A stretch of DNA of 64,000 nt from assembly GCA_944320775.1 (NCBI GenBank), contig CALUIV010000012.1:1-64000 (forward strand). Reading direction: 5' to 3'. The stretch is from an uncultured Paraprevotella sp. (GTDB lineage Bacteria; Bacteroidota; Bacteroidia; Bacteroidales; Bacteroidaceae). The translations under genes and the position numbers were made by a program. Below are positions 46,700 through 55,591 of this stretch, in pieces. The first letter of the stretch is position 1. Every line of letters begins with the position of its first letter. The notes below the pieces were generated by a model, which did not search any database, was not told where the DNA came from, and saw only the letters and a program-made list of their open reading frames with translations.

Positions 46700-48046
46700 A
46701 TGAGGTGTTTGAAAAATAAGGCGGTCATTTTGGTAATATTTCTAGTAATGACCATTATTGGTCGGGCACAGGATTTTTCGGGTGTCTGGTATGGTTACCC
46801 ACGCGTTTTCGAGATTTCCCGTACGGCTGATGGATATACTGGTATTTCTTATCCGATAGACCATCAGGATCAGGCTCGTTCTTTGGTGCGTGTGAAAATC
46901 ATGAAGCAGGTGTTGACATGTGAGACTGATACTGGTATAAATGGATGGCGCGTTATGTTGCAGATGCAGAAAGGAGGGGTGATTAGCGCGACTTTGGCAG
47001 ATAAGAACAGTCAACAGGTTTTATATAGTGATTTGAGTCAGGAACCGTTTAGTCTGGTTCGGCCGCAAACGCCCAAGGCGCCATTTTCATATCAAGTGGA
47101 AGATGTTTCATTTCAGAATGCTGTCGACGGAGTACGTCTTTCCGGAACACTGACTTTACCTAAATCAGGTCCTAATAAAACATGTAAGGCTGTCGTTTTG
47201 CTTAGTGGTAGCGGACCTAATGATCGTAATTCGGAAGGAGGAGCTCATGAGCCTTTTCACGTTATTGCCGATTATTTGGCACGGCAGGGAATTGCAACAT
47301 TGCGTTATGATGATCGTGGTGTCGGAAAATCCGAAGGTATTTATCAGCAGGCTACGTTAAATGAATTTTATACGGACGCTGAAGCTGCACTGGATTATTT
47401 GCGTGGCAGAAGTGAAATTGACGGTAAACAGGTCGGTGTCATCGGGCATAGTGAGGGAGGTTATATTGCATTGACGCTCGCAGCTCAGCAAAAAGTTGAT
47501 TTTCTTGTTACTTTGGCTGGAGGCGGATTGCCGGGGACCGAGGTAATGTTGCAGCAGCGTGCTGCATTGATGAAAGCTTCGGGTATTCCCGATCAGGTCG
47601 TTGCTGACTTTAACCGGTATATGGCCAAGGCACAGGAAATTGCTCTGAGTTCGTCGGATATGAAAACTTGTCAGGAACGGTTAAATGAACTTCTGGCCGG
47701 TTCTTCACTTGCAGGACAGGCTGCATTTTTTGCTTCTCAACTGTATAATCCGGAAATGTTGAGTTTACTTCAGGCTGATCCTACGTATGATTATCCGGAT
47801 ATACATTGTCCGGTGCTTGTCTTGTCGGGAGGAAAGGATCTTCAGGTCTCACCGGAAAACGCAGATGCGATTTGTTCCGGGATTATGGCCAACGGAAATA
47901 AAAAAGTGAAAAAACTGTTTTACCCAGAGTTGAATCATATGTTTCAGACTGCAAAAACGGGATTGCCGTTTGAATATGTTCGCATTCAGGAAACATTTGC
48001 TCCGCAAGTACTTAAAGATTTGAGTGGTTGGATCAAGAAATTGTAA
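46700..48046 (+). CDS. Exported alpha/beta hydrolase
   Basis: A 448-residue protein with an N-terminal signal segment (about 1-22, ending GRAQ). An N-terminal strand-rich domain (about 25-130) is followed by an alpha/beta hydrolase domain. GSGPNDRN is the oxyanion/entry loop, the nucleophile Ser251 is in GHSEGG, and the late acid and His are likely in SGGKDLQVSP and ELNHMFQ. It resembles the peptidase/esterase-like hydrolases of Bacteroidetes; substrate unknown. The ATG at 46700 is preferred over the upstream 46634 frame. Confidence 0.88.
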   Translation: MRCLKNKAVILVIFLVMTIIGRAQDFSGVWYGYPRVFEISRTADGYTGISYPIDHQDQARSLVRVKIMKQVLTCETDTGINGWRVMLQMQKGGVISATLADKNSQQVLYSDLSQEPFSLVRPQTPKAPFSYQVEDVSFQNAVDGVRLSGTLTLPKSGPNKTCKAVVLLSGSGPNDRNSEGGAHEPFHVIADYLARQGIATLRYDDRGVGKSEGIYQQATLNEFYTDAEAALDYLRGRSEIDGKQVGVIGHSEGGYIALTLAAQQKVDFLVTLAGGGLPGTEVMLQQRAALMKASGIPDQVVADFNRYMAKAQEIALSSSDMKTCQERLNELLAGSSLAGQAAFFASQLYNPEMLSLLQADPTYDYPDIHCPVLVLSGGKDLQVSPENADAICSGIMANGNKKVKKLFYPELNHMFQTAKTGLPFEYVRIQETFAPQVLKDLSGWIKKL

Positions 48047-48051
48047 TTTTT

Positions 48052-48100
48052 AAAAAGAAGAGCGTCGTTTCAGAATAATCAGAACGACGCTCTTCTTTTT
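48052..48100. terminator. Bidirectional terminator after the hydrolase gene
   Basis: A perfect 18-bp stem (AAAAAGAAGAGCGTCGTT and complement) with a 13-base loop between converging genes. Confidence 0.9.
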
Positions 48101-48136
48101 AGTGCAATTCATTATTAAGAAAAATGATCTGTTCGT

Positions 48137-48358
48137 TTAATAATACATAGTCAAAGCCAGAAACAAATATTCCTTGTTGTCTGAACATGCTGTTTCAAAA
48201 TCAATCTTATCTTCGCGGGCCAACCATCCGATAGCGGCATTCAGTTCCCGGTCAGACAATCCTGAAGCAGCTTTCAATTCTCCATATTCCCAACGTTTGT
48301 TGTTGCTCAGCAGACGCCATACCAGACCTGCATGCGTTCCAATAGTGTTTTTATCCAT
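48137..48358 (-). CDS. Small winged helix-turn-helix protein (DUF2582-like)
   Basis: A 73-residue protein with the winged-helix pattern AGLVWRLLSNNKRWEYGELKA ... LSDRELNAAIGWLAREDKI seen in a conserved Bacteroidetes family. DNA binding is a family inference. It lies downstream of the ABC permease gene on the same strand after a 166-base gap. Confidence 0.82.
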   Translation of the reverse strand: MDKNTIGTHAGLVWRLLSNNKRWEYGELKAASGLSDRELNAAIGWLAREDKIDFETACSDNKEYLFLALTMYY

Positions 48359-48524
48359 AGTCTTTCACTTTTTTAGTAAAACATTTTTTGTCCGACTGAC
48401 GCAAAGGTAATTATTTTCTTGATTTTTTGTTCTTATGTTTCTGCTTTTTGTTTTAAAATTACTTAATTGCTTTGTAAACAGGATGAAGGTTATACTGATA
48501 TCATACGTTCGTTTCACTGATGTT

Positions 48525-49556
48525 TCAAGTCCGTTGTTTGAGAATAATATAGATAACAATTGGAGCGCCGATCAGGGGGGTGATGACGTTGAGTGGAATC
48601 ATTCCTGATTCTCCGGGCAGTGTGCTGATTAAGTTACAGATCAGAGCCAATGAAGCTCCACCGAGCAGTGTTGACGGGAGCAGAATCTGATGATTTGAGG
48701 TATTCAGGAACATACGGACCAAATGAGGAACAGCCAGTCCGATAAATGATACAGGTCCGCAGAATGCTGTTGATGAGGCTGTAAGCAAGCCTGTTGTCCA
48801 TAACAGTAAATTTCGTGTCAGTCGGATGTTGATACCCAAGTTGCTGGCATAGCGGTCACCAAGCAGTAATGCATTGAGCGGTTTAATCAGCAATATGGCA
48901 AGAAAAAGTCCAATTAAAATGAGTATGGAAAAAGCCGGTAATTGGCTTGATGAAACACCACTGTAGTTACCGAGTCCCCATATCATATAGGAGAAAACAC
49001 CTTCGGCCGATGCATTGTAGTTAAGAAGGGATATGGCCGAAGAGGTTAGATAGCTGATCATAATTCCGGTGATGAGCAACATCATATTTTGTCGTAATAC
49101 GTTTGAAAAAAACAGGAGTAATGTCATGATTGCTACAGCTCCTGCCAAGGCGGCGAAAATGGTGAGTAGAAAGCCGCTGAGGCTAAAACTGCCAGCTGTC
49201 ACAGTTCCGCCAAAAAACAGCATGGACAGGGCTACACCGAAACTGGCACCGCTGTCAATGCCTAAAATGGAAGGATCGGCCAATGGGTTTCTAAATATGG
49301 TTTGCAGCATCAATCCGGAAACAGCAAGTGCTGATCCGCTTAACATGGCTGTCACGGCTTGTGGAAGTCGGTTTTCCAAAACAATATATTGCCAACTGGC
49401 TTTTTCAACAGAACCGCCCCATAGAGAATTCCATACGGATTGAGCAGGTATGTCGATAGACCCCCAGAATAGATTGGCTCCAAAAAGCAGGAGAGTCATT
49501 ACAGACAAACCAATTAATACCAGGCAGTTTCCTGAAATCGGATTTCGTTTCATCAA
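48525..49556 (-). CDS. FecCD/BtuC-type ABC transporter permease
   Basis: A 343-residue permease with about ten hydrophobic segments. FRNPLADPSILGIDSGASFG, TGIMISYLTSSAISLL and GPVSFIGLAVPHLVRM are family signatures. It overlaps the binding-protein gene by 4 bases (ATGA), so they are translationally coupled. Iron-siderophore, haem or cobalamin could be the cargo. No ATPase gene follows; the candidate is 5 kb downstream at 42270-43331. Confidence 0.94.
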   Translation of the reverse strand: MMKRNPISGNCLVLIGLSVMTLLLFGANLFWGSIDIPAQSVWNSLWGGSVEKASWQYIVLENRLPQAVTAMLSGSALAVSGLMLQTIFRNPLADPSILGIDSGASFGVALSMLFFGGTVTAGSFSLSGFLLTIFAALAGAVAIMTLLLFFSNVLRQNMMLLITGIMISYLTSSAISLLNYNASAEGVFSYMIWGLGNYSGVSSSQLPAFSILILIGLFLAILLIKPLNALLLGDRYASNLGINIRLTRNLLLWTTGLLTASSTAFCGPVSFIGLAVPHLVRMFLNTSNHQILLPSTLLGGASLALICNLISTLPGESGMIPLNVITPLIGAPIVIYIILKQRT

Positions 49557-50728
49557 TTCAGCTTTTTAAAATATCTTAATGGAGCCTGAGGCAACAATTC
49601 CGGATGAAAGATCCGGATCAGATCTTCAAGAAGCAGATGAGGTTGGAAGGGTGTTTCTTCATAGAAGGGGATATAACGCGTATTACAGCCATATATGTTT
49701 TTTTCTTTCCAGGCCTTGAAATTGGCGTATGGAGCGTAGTCCTGCTTCATCTGCTCATAGCTGAGATCCTGAGCCAGATTATATTTGATCAGCCAGATGT
49801 CGGCATCTTGTGCTTTTTCGAAGACACTTTCAAAAGTTAATGCCGTTGCGTTTTTTGTATAATCGCTGAACAGATAATCAGCACCTGCATCCTGATACAT
49901 TTTTCCGCTGGCTGTATTTCCCCCAGAAACAAACCAAGTGGCTCCAGTACGCATCTCGCAGAGTAATGTTGGGCGTTTAGTGGCTTGTTGAACTTTCTGG
50001 GTCAGCTCTTTGTAAGCAGTTTCTACCGCGAAGAATAAACTGTCAGCTTTTTGAGAACAACCTAAAAGACGGCCATAGAAACGCATCCATTCTGCACGGG
50101 CCAGTGCCGAAACTTCCAAATAATCGGCACATTCAATAATGGGAATATTCAGACTGCTCAAACGACCATAACCACCGCTGTTTTCAAACGGCGACGGCAT
50201 CAGCACGTCCGGATGTTCGTCTATGATACGTTCTAAATTAGGATTCTGGCCATCTCCCATGTTCTGGATTTTGCCTTGTTCTAATTGTTTGCGGATATTT
50301 GGAAGCATGACAAATTCCGGATTGCAGATTCCGGTGATGGCATTTGTTTTTCCCAGTTGTTCAAACAGGCTGCAATGCACTGATGAATAAATTACGGCCC
50401 GTTCTACTGGTATTTTTACAATAGTTCCCTGAGGTAAATTAGGGGGGAGTTCACGGTTTCGTTCCACTAATATGTAAGTATGGAGCAGTCGGGCAGAGTC
50501 CCAGGGATTATGGATCTGAACGATACTGAAACTGTCGTATTCGATAATATCCAGCAAACGGGCATAATTCAGTTGTATTGTATCTCCACATCTGGAACTA
50601 TCTGTGACTTTGTTTGTATGACATCCGAACAAGAATATGAGGGTGAATTGCAATCCAATAAAAAAAGAAATAAGAGATAGTGTCTTATTTGTTTTTGTAT
50701 TCTTGCCGGTATTCTTGGAAATGGTCAT
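49553..50728 (-). CDS. ABC transporter substrate-binding lipoprotein (BtuF/FepB type)
   Basis: A 391-residue class III binding protein. A signal peptide ending FLFGC (lipobox, Cys near residue 36) anchors it in the envelope. The mature part has AVIYSSVHCSLFEQL, the GDGQNPNLERIIDEHPDVL helix and PTLLCEMRTGATWFVSGG. The frame is open to 50830, but a promoter (50825-50795) falls inside the extension. ATGs at 50752 and 50728 are usable, the latter giving the shorter signal n-region. Confidence 0.9.
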   Translation of the reverse strand: MTISKNTGKNTKTNKTLSLISFFIGLQFTLIFLFGCHTNKVTDSSRCGDTIQLNYARLLDIIEYDSFSIVQIHNPWDSARLLHTYILVERNRELPPNLPQGTIVKIPVERAVIYSSVHCSLFEQLGKTNAITGICNPEFVMLPNIRKQLEQGKIQNMGDGQNPNLERIIDEHPDVLMPSPFENSGGYGRLSSLNIPIIECADYLEVSALARAEWMRFYGRLLGCSQKADSLFFAVETAYKELTQKVQQATKRPTLLCEMRTGATWFVSGGNTASGKMYQDAGADYLFSDYTKNATALTFESVFEKAQDADIWLIKYNLAQDLSYEQMKQDYAPYANFKAWKEKNIYGCNTRYIPFYEETPFQPHLLLEDLIRIFHPELLPQAPLRYFKKLN

Positions 50729-50794
50729 AAAGGGATATTCTTTTTTAAACATTATGATGGTTTTAATCCGGATAAATAAATTTTCTTTGAATTG

Positions 50795-50825
50795 CAAAAA
50801 TAGAGATATTTTATTGAATGGCAAA
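50795..50825 (-). promoter_or_regulatory. Promoter of the binding-protein/permease operon
   Basis: On the minus strand TTTG (50825-50822), 19 bases, TATTTTTG (50802-50795): a perfect match. No riboswitch is seen between it and the gene. Confidence 0.75.
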
Positions 50826-51007
50826 CTCAAATCTGAAATTTGGTATTCCGGTTATGAGAATCCGTTCTGATATGCTTTTTACAGTATAAGGCCTTAAAAA
50901 CCTTTTTTACTGTTTGTGGTTGGGATTCATTGTTTTTATTTATTTTTGTATCTGCCTTTTAAGGTGTAGGGATTTTTAAAAGTACAAGTTTAGTAGATTC
51001 TATTCAG

Positions 51008-52105
51008 ATGGGAACATTATATTTATCGGTTGAACTGACTGTCGATATATTGACATGTATAGTCGGATTGATATTGGTCTTAAAGGCAAAAGATAACAGG
51101 CCTAAATTTTATTGGGGATGTATCACTTTCTTGATTGGACTGGTCTTTTCCTGGGAGAATATTGAATGGTTGATAATTGTAGCCAAAGAACCGGAATATC
51201 GTTTTACGGAAATATTAAATGTAGAGAAAATGTTAAAGTGGTATCCATTAGCCAGTATTGTGGCACTATTCCCTTTGGCCTCGTTATTTCCCGGTTATCT
51301 GAATCCATTTAAAACGTTGGCTTTTTTGTTGCCTATGCTCCTATTAACCACTGTTGGTATATGTTATATCTGTTTTAACGGATATATGACTCCTTTAGCA
51401 TCTTATGAGGATGTGTTGAATAGTCTCGATCATACCGATGTTGTTCTTCGTTGTGTGATTTTTATTTGTTCTATTGTAACATCACTTTTTTTCTTTTTAT
51501 ATCCCTTTTTGCGTCATCGGGTTTATCGGAAAATGAATAAGATGATGTTTCTTTTTATGGGTTTCATGTTATTGTTCGTATGTATTTATATCTTGTTTAC
51601 CTTGGATATCAGTTATTTTATTTTTAATTTATTTGGAGCTACAGCTGTTGTTTTTGCATTATTTTTTTCCATACAGTATTTATTTCGTGAGAATCCTTTT
51701 TCCGTATATGTGGTTCCCGATCCTTCTGTAAATACAATATCTGGGCAACTTGAGGAAGCCGTTCCGGAACCATTATTTTTGCGAATATCCGATTTTTTTC
51801 AATCGGATCATTGTTATGCCAACCATGATTATTCCTTGAAACAATTGGCTGCATCATTACACGAAACGGAATTGCATATTTCAGCTGCAATAAAATCGGC
51901 AGGATTCAGTAGCTTTCGGGAATATATTAACGACATGAGGTTGCAGTATTTCAGGCAGCTGGCATTGTCGGCTCCAGAAAAAAATATCAAGGAACTGATC
52001 TTTTTAAGTGGATTTAATTCCCGTGCTACGTTTTATAGAAACTTTTCAGATAAATTTGGCATGTCTCCAACGCAATTTATTGATCAATTGCGTCGTACAG
52101 AATAA
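51008..52105 (+). CDS. Membrane-anchored AraC family regulator
   Basis: A 365-residue protein with about seven hydrophobic segments (residues 1-225), then a linker and a C-terminal AraC helix-turn-helix domain (about 260-363: SLKQLAASLHETELHIS and KELIFLSGFNSRATFYRNF). The membrane part probably senses an envelope or extracellular signal directly. The target is unknown; the neighbours are the binding-protein operon and an outer-membrane barrel gene. A TATTTTTG box at 50941-50948 with TTG 18 bases before is a weak promoter candidate. Confidence 0.9.
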   Translation: MGTLYLSVELTVDILTCIVGLILVLKAKDNRPKFYWGCITFLIGLVFSWENIEWLIIVAKEPEYRFTEILNVEKMLKWYPLASIVALFPLASLFPGYLNPFKTLAFLLPMLLLTTVGICYICFNGYMTPLASYEDVLNSLDHTDVVLRCVIFICSIVTSLFFFLYPFLRHRVYRKMNKMMFLFMGFMLLFVCIYILFTLDISYFIFNLFGATAVVFALFFSIQYLFRENPFSVYVVPDPSVNTISGQLEEAVPEPLFLRISDFFQSDHCYANHDYSLKQLAASLHETELHISAAIKSAGFSSFREYINDMRLQYFRQLALSAPEKNIKELIFLSGFNSRATFYRNFSDKFGMSPTQFIDQLRRTE

Positions 52106-52127
52106 AGTTGATGATGATAGAATCAAT

Positions 52128-52161
52128 AAAGATGTCTCATTGCCCAAAATGAGACATCTTT
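52128..52161 (+). terminator. Terminator of the membrane AraC gene
   Basis: AAAGATGTCTCATT pairs with its complement over 14 bp with a GCCCAA loop, followed by ATTTTTAT. Confidence 0.9.
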
Positions 52162-52309
52162 ATTTTTATATATACAGATAAAATGCATATTTTTGAGAAG
52201 TCGTTTAAGTCGATGGAGAAATGTTTTTAGACATTAGAGAAAATATAATTTTTATTTGTTGTTCACATTAGTGATTGTTTAGGGACATTTGATTGTTGGC
52301 AGAAACAAA

Positions 52310-52348
52310 AAAATCCACCTCTTCTTCTATAAAAGAGAGGTGGATTTT
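52310..52348 (-). terminator. Terminator of the outer-membrane barrel gene
   Basis: AAAATCCACCTCT pairs with AGAGGTGGATTTT over 13 bp with a 13-base loop; the minus strand runs into a T tract at 52311-52306. Confidence 0.88.
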
Positions 52349-52385
52349 CAGTTTTATTTTTAGAATATTATTCAGTCGAATGTGT

Positions 52386-53018
52386 TTAGAAGGCGTATCC
52401 CAAACGAATCAGGAAATTGCTGGCGCCACCTTCCATACCATCAATACGTTCTGCAAATCCTCTTTGATAAGCGAAATCTAAGTTGATGTTATTTATCCAT
52501 AGTCCGATACCAACCAACAGACCACCGTCGCAACGGTTATAGTGATCCCAATCTGTGATTTTTTCTTTTTTAGTATTTTCTTCACCCATAACCTCTACTG
52601 TATTTTTATAATTGGCTGCCAAATCGGTGCTGAAGAATCCACCAATACGTCCGTCAAGCGCTAATCCATCTCCTAAGTCAAAACGATAACCAATGGTCAA
52701 TGGTATTTGAAAATTGTGCGCACGAAAACGTGTTGTTGTTTTGTTGTTCTTGTTGAGTTCTACTTCATACTTGTAGCCTCGGCTGCCAAAAAGCAGACCG
52801 GTATTCCAATATACGCTTTTGTAGAAAAAGTTGTTTAATTCCAGACCGACGTTATATCCAGGATTCATGCCGAATCCGTCAGCATCATAATCATCTCCGA
52901 TAAATTGGTTTGTGGCGAATCCACCGCGAATCATCAACTCTGTTGTTTTAGTTTGAGCATTTGTTGCAACTGTGCCTAGCATCAGTATTGCTGCAATCGT
53001 TAATAATAATTTCTTCAT
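52386..53018 (-). CDS. Outer-membrane beta-barrel protein
   Basis: A 210-residue protein with a signal peptide (cleavage near TNAQ, residue 21) and alternating strands typical of the PorT/OmpA-like barrels of Bacteroidetes (for example NVGLELNNFFYKSVYWNTGL and LTIGYRFDLGDGL). It ends RLGYAF with the C-terminal Phe favoured by BAM substrates. Function unknown. It has its own promoter (53099-53069) and terminator. Confidence 0.88.
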   Translation of the reverse strand: MKKLLLTIAAILMLGTVATNAQTKTTELMIRGGFATNQFIGDDYDADGFGMNPGYNVGLELNNFFYKSVYWNTGLLFGSRGYKYEVELNKNNKTTTRFRAHNFQIPLTIGYRFDLGDGLALDGRIGGFFSTDLAANYKNTVEVMGEENTKKEKITDWDHYNRCDGGLLVGIGLWINNINLDFAYQRGFAERIDGMEGGASNFLIRLGYAF

Positions 53019-53068
53019 AGTTTTCTGCTTTAAAAATGAATGAATCTTTTTCTTAATTTTGAATATGA

Positions 53069-53099
53069 CAAAGATAAAGGAGAAAGTTGTTTTAGCAAA
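53069..53099 (-). promoter_or_regulatory. Promoter of the outer-membrane barrel gene
   Basis: On the minus strand TTTG (53099-53096), 19 bases, TATCTTTG (53076-53069): a perfect match. Confidence 0.78.
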
Positions 53100-53102
53100 T
53101 AT

Positions 53103-53128
53103 TTTTTCCCTATTTTTTTAGGGAAAAA
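53103..53128. repeat. Inverted repeat just upstream of the barrel-gene promoter
   Basis: TTTTTCCCTA and TAGGGAAAAA flank a 6-base T run. Its edge is 3 bases upstream of the -33 element, where an activator could sit. Confidence 0.6.
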
Positions 53129-53331
53129 TCCTTTCGAATAGCCTGTATTCCTAATAAGACTTATTTTTGATTTTTTTATCTTATGCTTGGAAGCTTTCTA
53201 TTCAGTTTTATTTTTTTTATTGTTTTGATCTGTATTTGTGTTTTGCTTGTTATCTTTGTCTGAGTTTTACCGGTTAATCAGTATTCCGGTAATTTGTTTG
53301 AGTTTTAATGTCATTTTAAGGTAAAAAGCAG

Positions 53332-54000
53332 ATGGAAAGAAAGATTTCTACGATTGTTTTTGATTTGGATGGTACGTTGTTGAATACCTTGGAGGATTTG
53401 GCGGACAGTACAAATTATGCTCTGCGTCAGTATGGATTTGCTGAGCGGACTTTGGAAGAGATACGTGCATTTGTCGGTAATGGTGTACGAAAACTGATCG
53501 AGCGTGCGCTACCCGAAGGAGCAGAAAATCCTTTGTTCAATTCCGTCTTTTCCTGTTTTAAATCTTATTATGTGGATCATTGCATGGAGAAAACCGGTTT
53601 ATATGCCGGAATACCGGAAATGTTACATGAATTGAAGTCAGCCGGTTATCATTTGGCAATTGTATCGAATAAATTGCAAAGTGGGGTAGATGAGCTGTAT
53701 GAACATTATTTTTCAGATACAGTAGAGGTTGCCGTTGGAGAACGCCCGGAACTGAACAGAAAGCCCGCTCCCGATATGGTTTTACTGGCTTTGGAAAAAT
53801 TGGGCGTTTCTACAGATGAGGCGGTGTATGTTGGAGATTCTGATGTGGATGTTGCTACGGCTCGTAATTCCGGATTGCCCTGCATTTCTGTTTTATGGGG
53901 TTTTCGTGATAAGGAATTTTTAGTACAACATGGTGCACATTGTTTTGCCCAAACCCCTGAAGAAATTTGCCGGATTATAAAATCAATGCTTGTAGAATAG
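53332..54000 (+). CDS. HAD-family phosphatase (phosphoglycolate phosphatase-like)
   Basis: A 222-residue haloacid-dehalogenase hydrolase. Motif I is VFDLDGTLLNT (Asp11, Asp13), motif II is IVSNK, motif III Lys is in RKPAPDMV, and motif IV is YVGDSDVDVATA. A helical cap lies between about 15 and 85. It resembles Gph, which removes phosphate from 2-phosphoglycolate; related enzymes have other substrates, so I give no symbol. Confidence 0.93.
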   Translation: MERKISTIVFDLDGTLLNTLEDLADSTNYALRQYGFAERTLEEIRAFVGNGVRKLIERALPEGAENPLFNSVFSCFKSYYVDHCMEKTGLYAGIPEMLHELKSAGYHLAIVSNKLQSGVDELYEHYFSDTVEVAVGERPELNRKPAPDMVLLALEKLGVSTDEAVYVGDSDVDVATARNSGLPCISVLWGFRDKEFLVQHGAHCFAQTPEEICRIIKSMLVE

Positions 54001-54011
54001 CTTGTATAAAT

Positions 54012-54059
54012 AAATTCCGGAAATTGATTTCATTATGTGATAATCAGTTTCCGGAATTT
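54012..54059. terminator. Terminator after the HAD gene
   Basis: AAATTCCGGAAATTGA pairs with TCAGTTTCCGGAATTT over 16 bp with one wobble and a 16-base loop. Confidence 0.85.
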
Positions 54060-54110
54060 GTTCTTTATATACCACCAAAGGATGATGTATGTATCTTTTT
54101 TAGTTGTTTG

Positions 54111-54806
54111 TTAGTCTTCAAGTGAGTAGTCTATGGTTGTCACTACGCGGATGCGTTTGATATGTGGGGTATTCATATCCCGATCGTTGATTGTGAACTG
54201 TCCCTGATAGGCATGCTTGATCTTACCCAGTTCGCTTTCTGAATCTTTAGCAAATTTCTCGGCAGCCAGTCGTGCGTTTTTTGTTGCTTCCTCAATCATT
54301 TGCGGTTTGATATCATTCAATTTGGTGTAGTCATACTGGACGTTGTAATTGCTGGTTGTTACGGCTATTCCCTGTTTGAGCAGTTCTCCTTGTTCGTTCA
54401 GTAGTTTGCGCACTAAATCTACCTGTTCCGAAGTTACTGTTATTTTTGAAGTTACATTGTAACGGTAACGTTGGTTGTTATTGCCATATCGTTCTGCCTG
54501 ATTGTCGTAAACTTCCGGAGCACTGATGCTGATTTCTTCATCCTTGATGCCTTTACTTTTCAGAAAGCTGATGATGGAAGCATTATTCTTTTTTATATCG
54601 TTATAGAGTGTCGGCAGATCGTCGCCCAAAGCATTGTATGTCATTGGCCATGTCACTTTGTTGGCTTGAACTTCCATTTCGGCCAGTCCTTTGACGTTGA
54701 CCACTCTGTCTTTCGCTGCAAAAGAATCCAGTCCGCTTTTTACAAAATAGCCTCCCAATGCCACACCGACAGTCAGGATTAAGGCTTCCATTTTTAAGTT
54801 TGCCAT
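54111..54806 (-). CDS. SIMPL domain (DUF541) protein
   Basis: A 231-residue protein with an N-terminal hydrophobic anchor (about residues 6-22) and the SIMPL/DUF541 pattern: RVVNVKGLAEMEVQANKV, the central ITVTSEQVDLVRKLL, and NARLAAEKFAKDSESELGKI. It probably faces the periplasm. Family roles are unclear (oxidative or signalling stress is reported in some relatives). It carries a weak TATCTTTA -7-like box upstream. Confidence 0.9.
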   Translation of the reverse strand: MANLKMEALILTVGVALGGYFVKSGLDSFAAKDRVVNVKGLAEMEVQANKVTWPMTYNALGDDLPTLYNDIKKNNASIISFLKSKGIKDEEISISAPEVYDNQAERYGNNNQRYRYNVTSKITVTSEQVDLVRKLLNEQGELLKQGIAVTTSNYNVQYDYTKLNDIKPQMIEEATKNARLAAEKFAKDSESELGKIKHAYQGQFTINDRDMNTPHIKRIRVVTTIDYSLED

Positions 54807-54899
54807 AGTCGTTTTAGTTTAAAGATTTCCGGCTAAAGATAAGGAATCTTTTATACTAAGGCAAGTTTCTATCTGAAAATATCTTGATCTTGTCAATTA

Positions 54900-55583
54900 T
54901 TAAAAACCGGACAGATGTTTTAACAAAAAGAAAACCGGAGGAATGATCAATGCTGGCAGTAGGTTTAGTGTTTTGCAGTCTTTGATTTTTAAAATACTCA
55001 GTCCGGAACATAGGATCAGGATTCCTCCGACAATGGATACCTCTGTCATCAGTTCGTCAGAAATGATTCGCCCGCATGTAATCGTCAGCAGATAGATGGA
55101 GCCTTGCCAAAGGAAAAGCACCGGAGCAGCCAGTGTCATACCGATACCGTATGTACCGGCCAGGACTGTTGATGTAACCAGGTCGAGCATGGCGTTGGTG
55201 TATAAATAGGTATGATCACCATAGAGTGCGCTCATCATAGGACCTACAATCGAAAGCGTTCCGATACAATAAAGCAGAAGTCCGGTGGTCAGTCCCTGTG
55301 CAAGATTAGATTGGGAAAAATGTCCGACAAGCCGGTTGAAGCGTCCTTCAAGATCAAGAACTGTTCCAATCAGTCCGCCTATGGCCAGACTGGCAATGAA
55401 CAGAACCGGATAATTACTTTCCGGCATGTGTGTGGCAATGGCATTAATGCCAAGAGCCGTAGCAGCAAGTCCCATGGCCGTGAAAAGTCCGTTTTGGTAT
55501 TTTTCCTTGATGCCACGTTTCAGTATGCTTCCCAGCGTACTGCCGACGAGTATGGTTATCGTGTTGACGATGGTTCCAATCAT
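54900..55583 (-). CDS. DUF554 family membrane protein
   Basis: A 227-residue inner-membrane protein with about seven hydrophobic segments. It begins with IGTIVNTITILVGSTLGSIL and contains GLAATALGINAI and GPMMSALYGDHTYLYTNAML, all typical of DUF554 (YdfK-like). Function unknown. It starts 8 bases after tyrA and is the last gene of the Phe/Tyr operon, so it may be co-expressed with aromatic synthesis. Confidence 0.9.
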   Translation of the reverse strand: MIGTIVNTITILVGSTLGSILKRGIKEKYQNGLFTAMGLAATALGINAIATHMPESNYPVLFIASLAIGGLIGTVLDLEGRFNRLVGHFSQSNLAQGLTTGLLLYCIGTLSIVGPMMSALYGDHTYLYTNAMLDLVTSTVLAGTYGIGMTLAAPVLFLWQGSIYLLTITCGRIISDELMTEVSIVGGILILCSGLSILKIKDCKTLNLLPALIIPPVFFLLKHLSGF

Positions 55584-55591
55584 AGTTTTTC

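Larger units (their letters stand above)
53019..53331. other. Divergent intergenic region, barrel gene / HAD gene
   Basis: It holds the barrel-gene promoter, an inverted repeat at 53103-53128, a long T-rich stretch and a plus-strand TATCTTTG at 53251-53258 as candidate -7 for the HAD gene (TTTG spacing off). No gene seen. Confidence 0.7.

Noticed and set aside
48525-50728. Naming the importer btuCF (vitamin B12)
   Set aside because: The fold is shared with haem and siderophore importers, and no cobalamin riboswitch precedes this operon.
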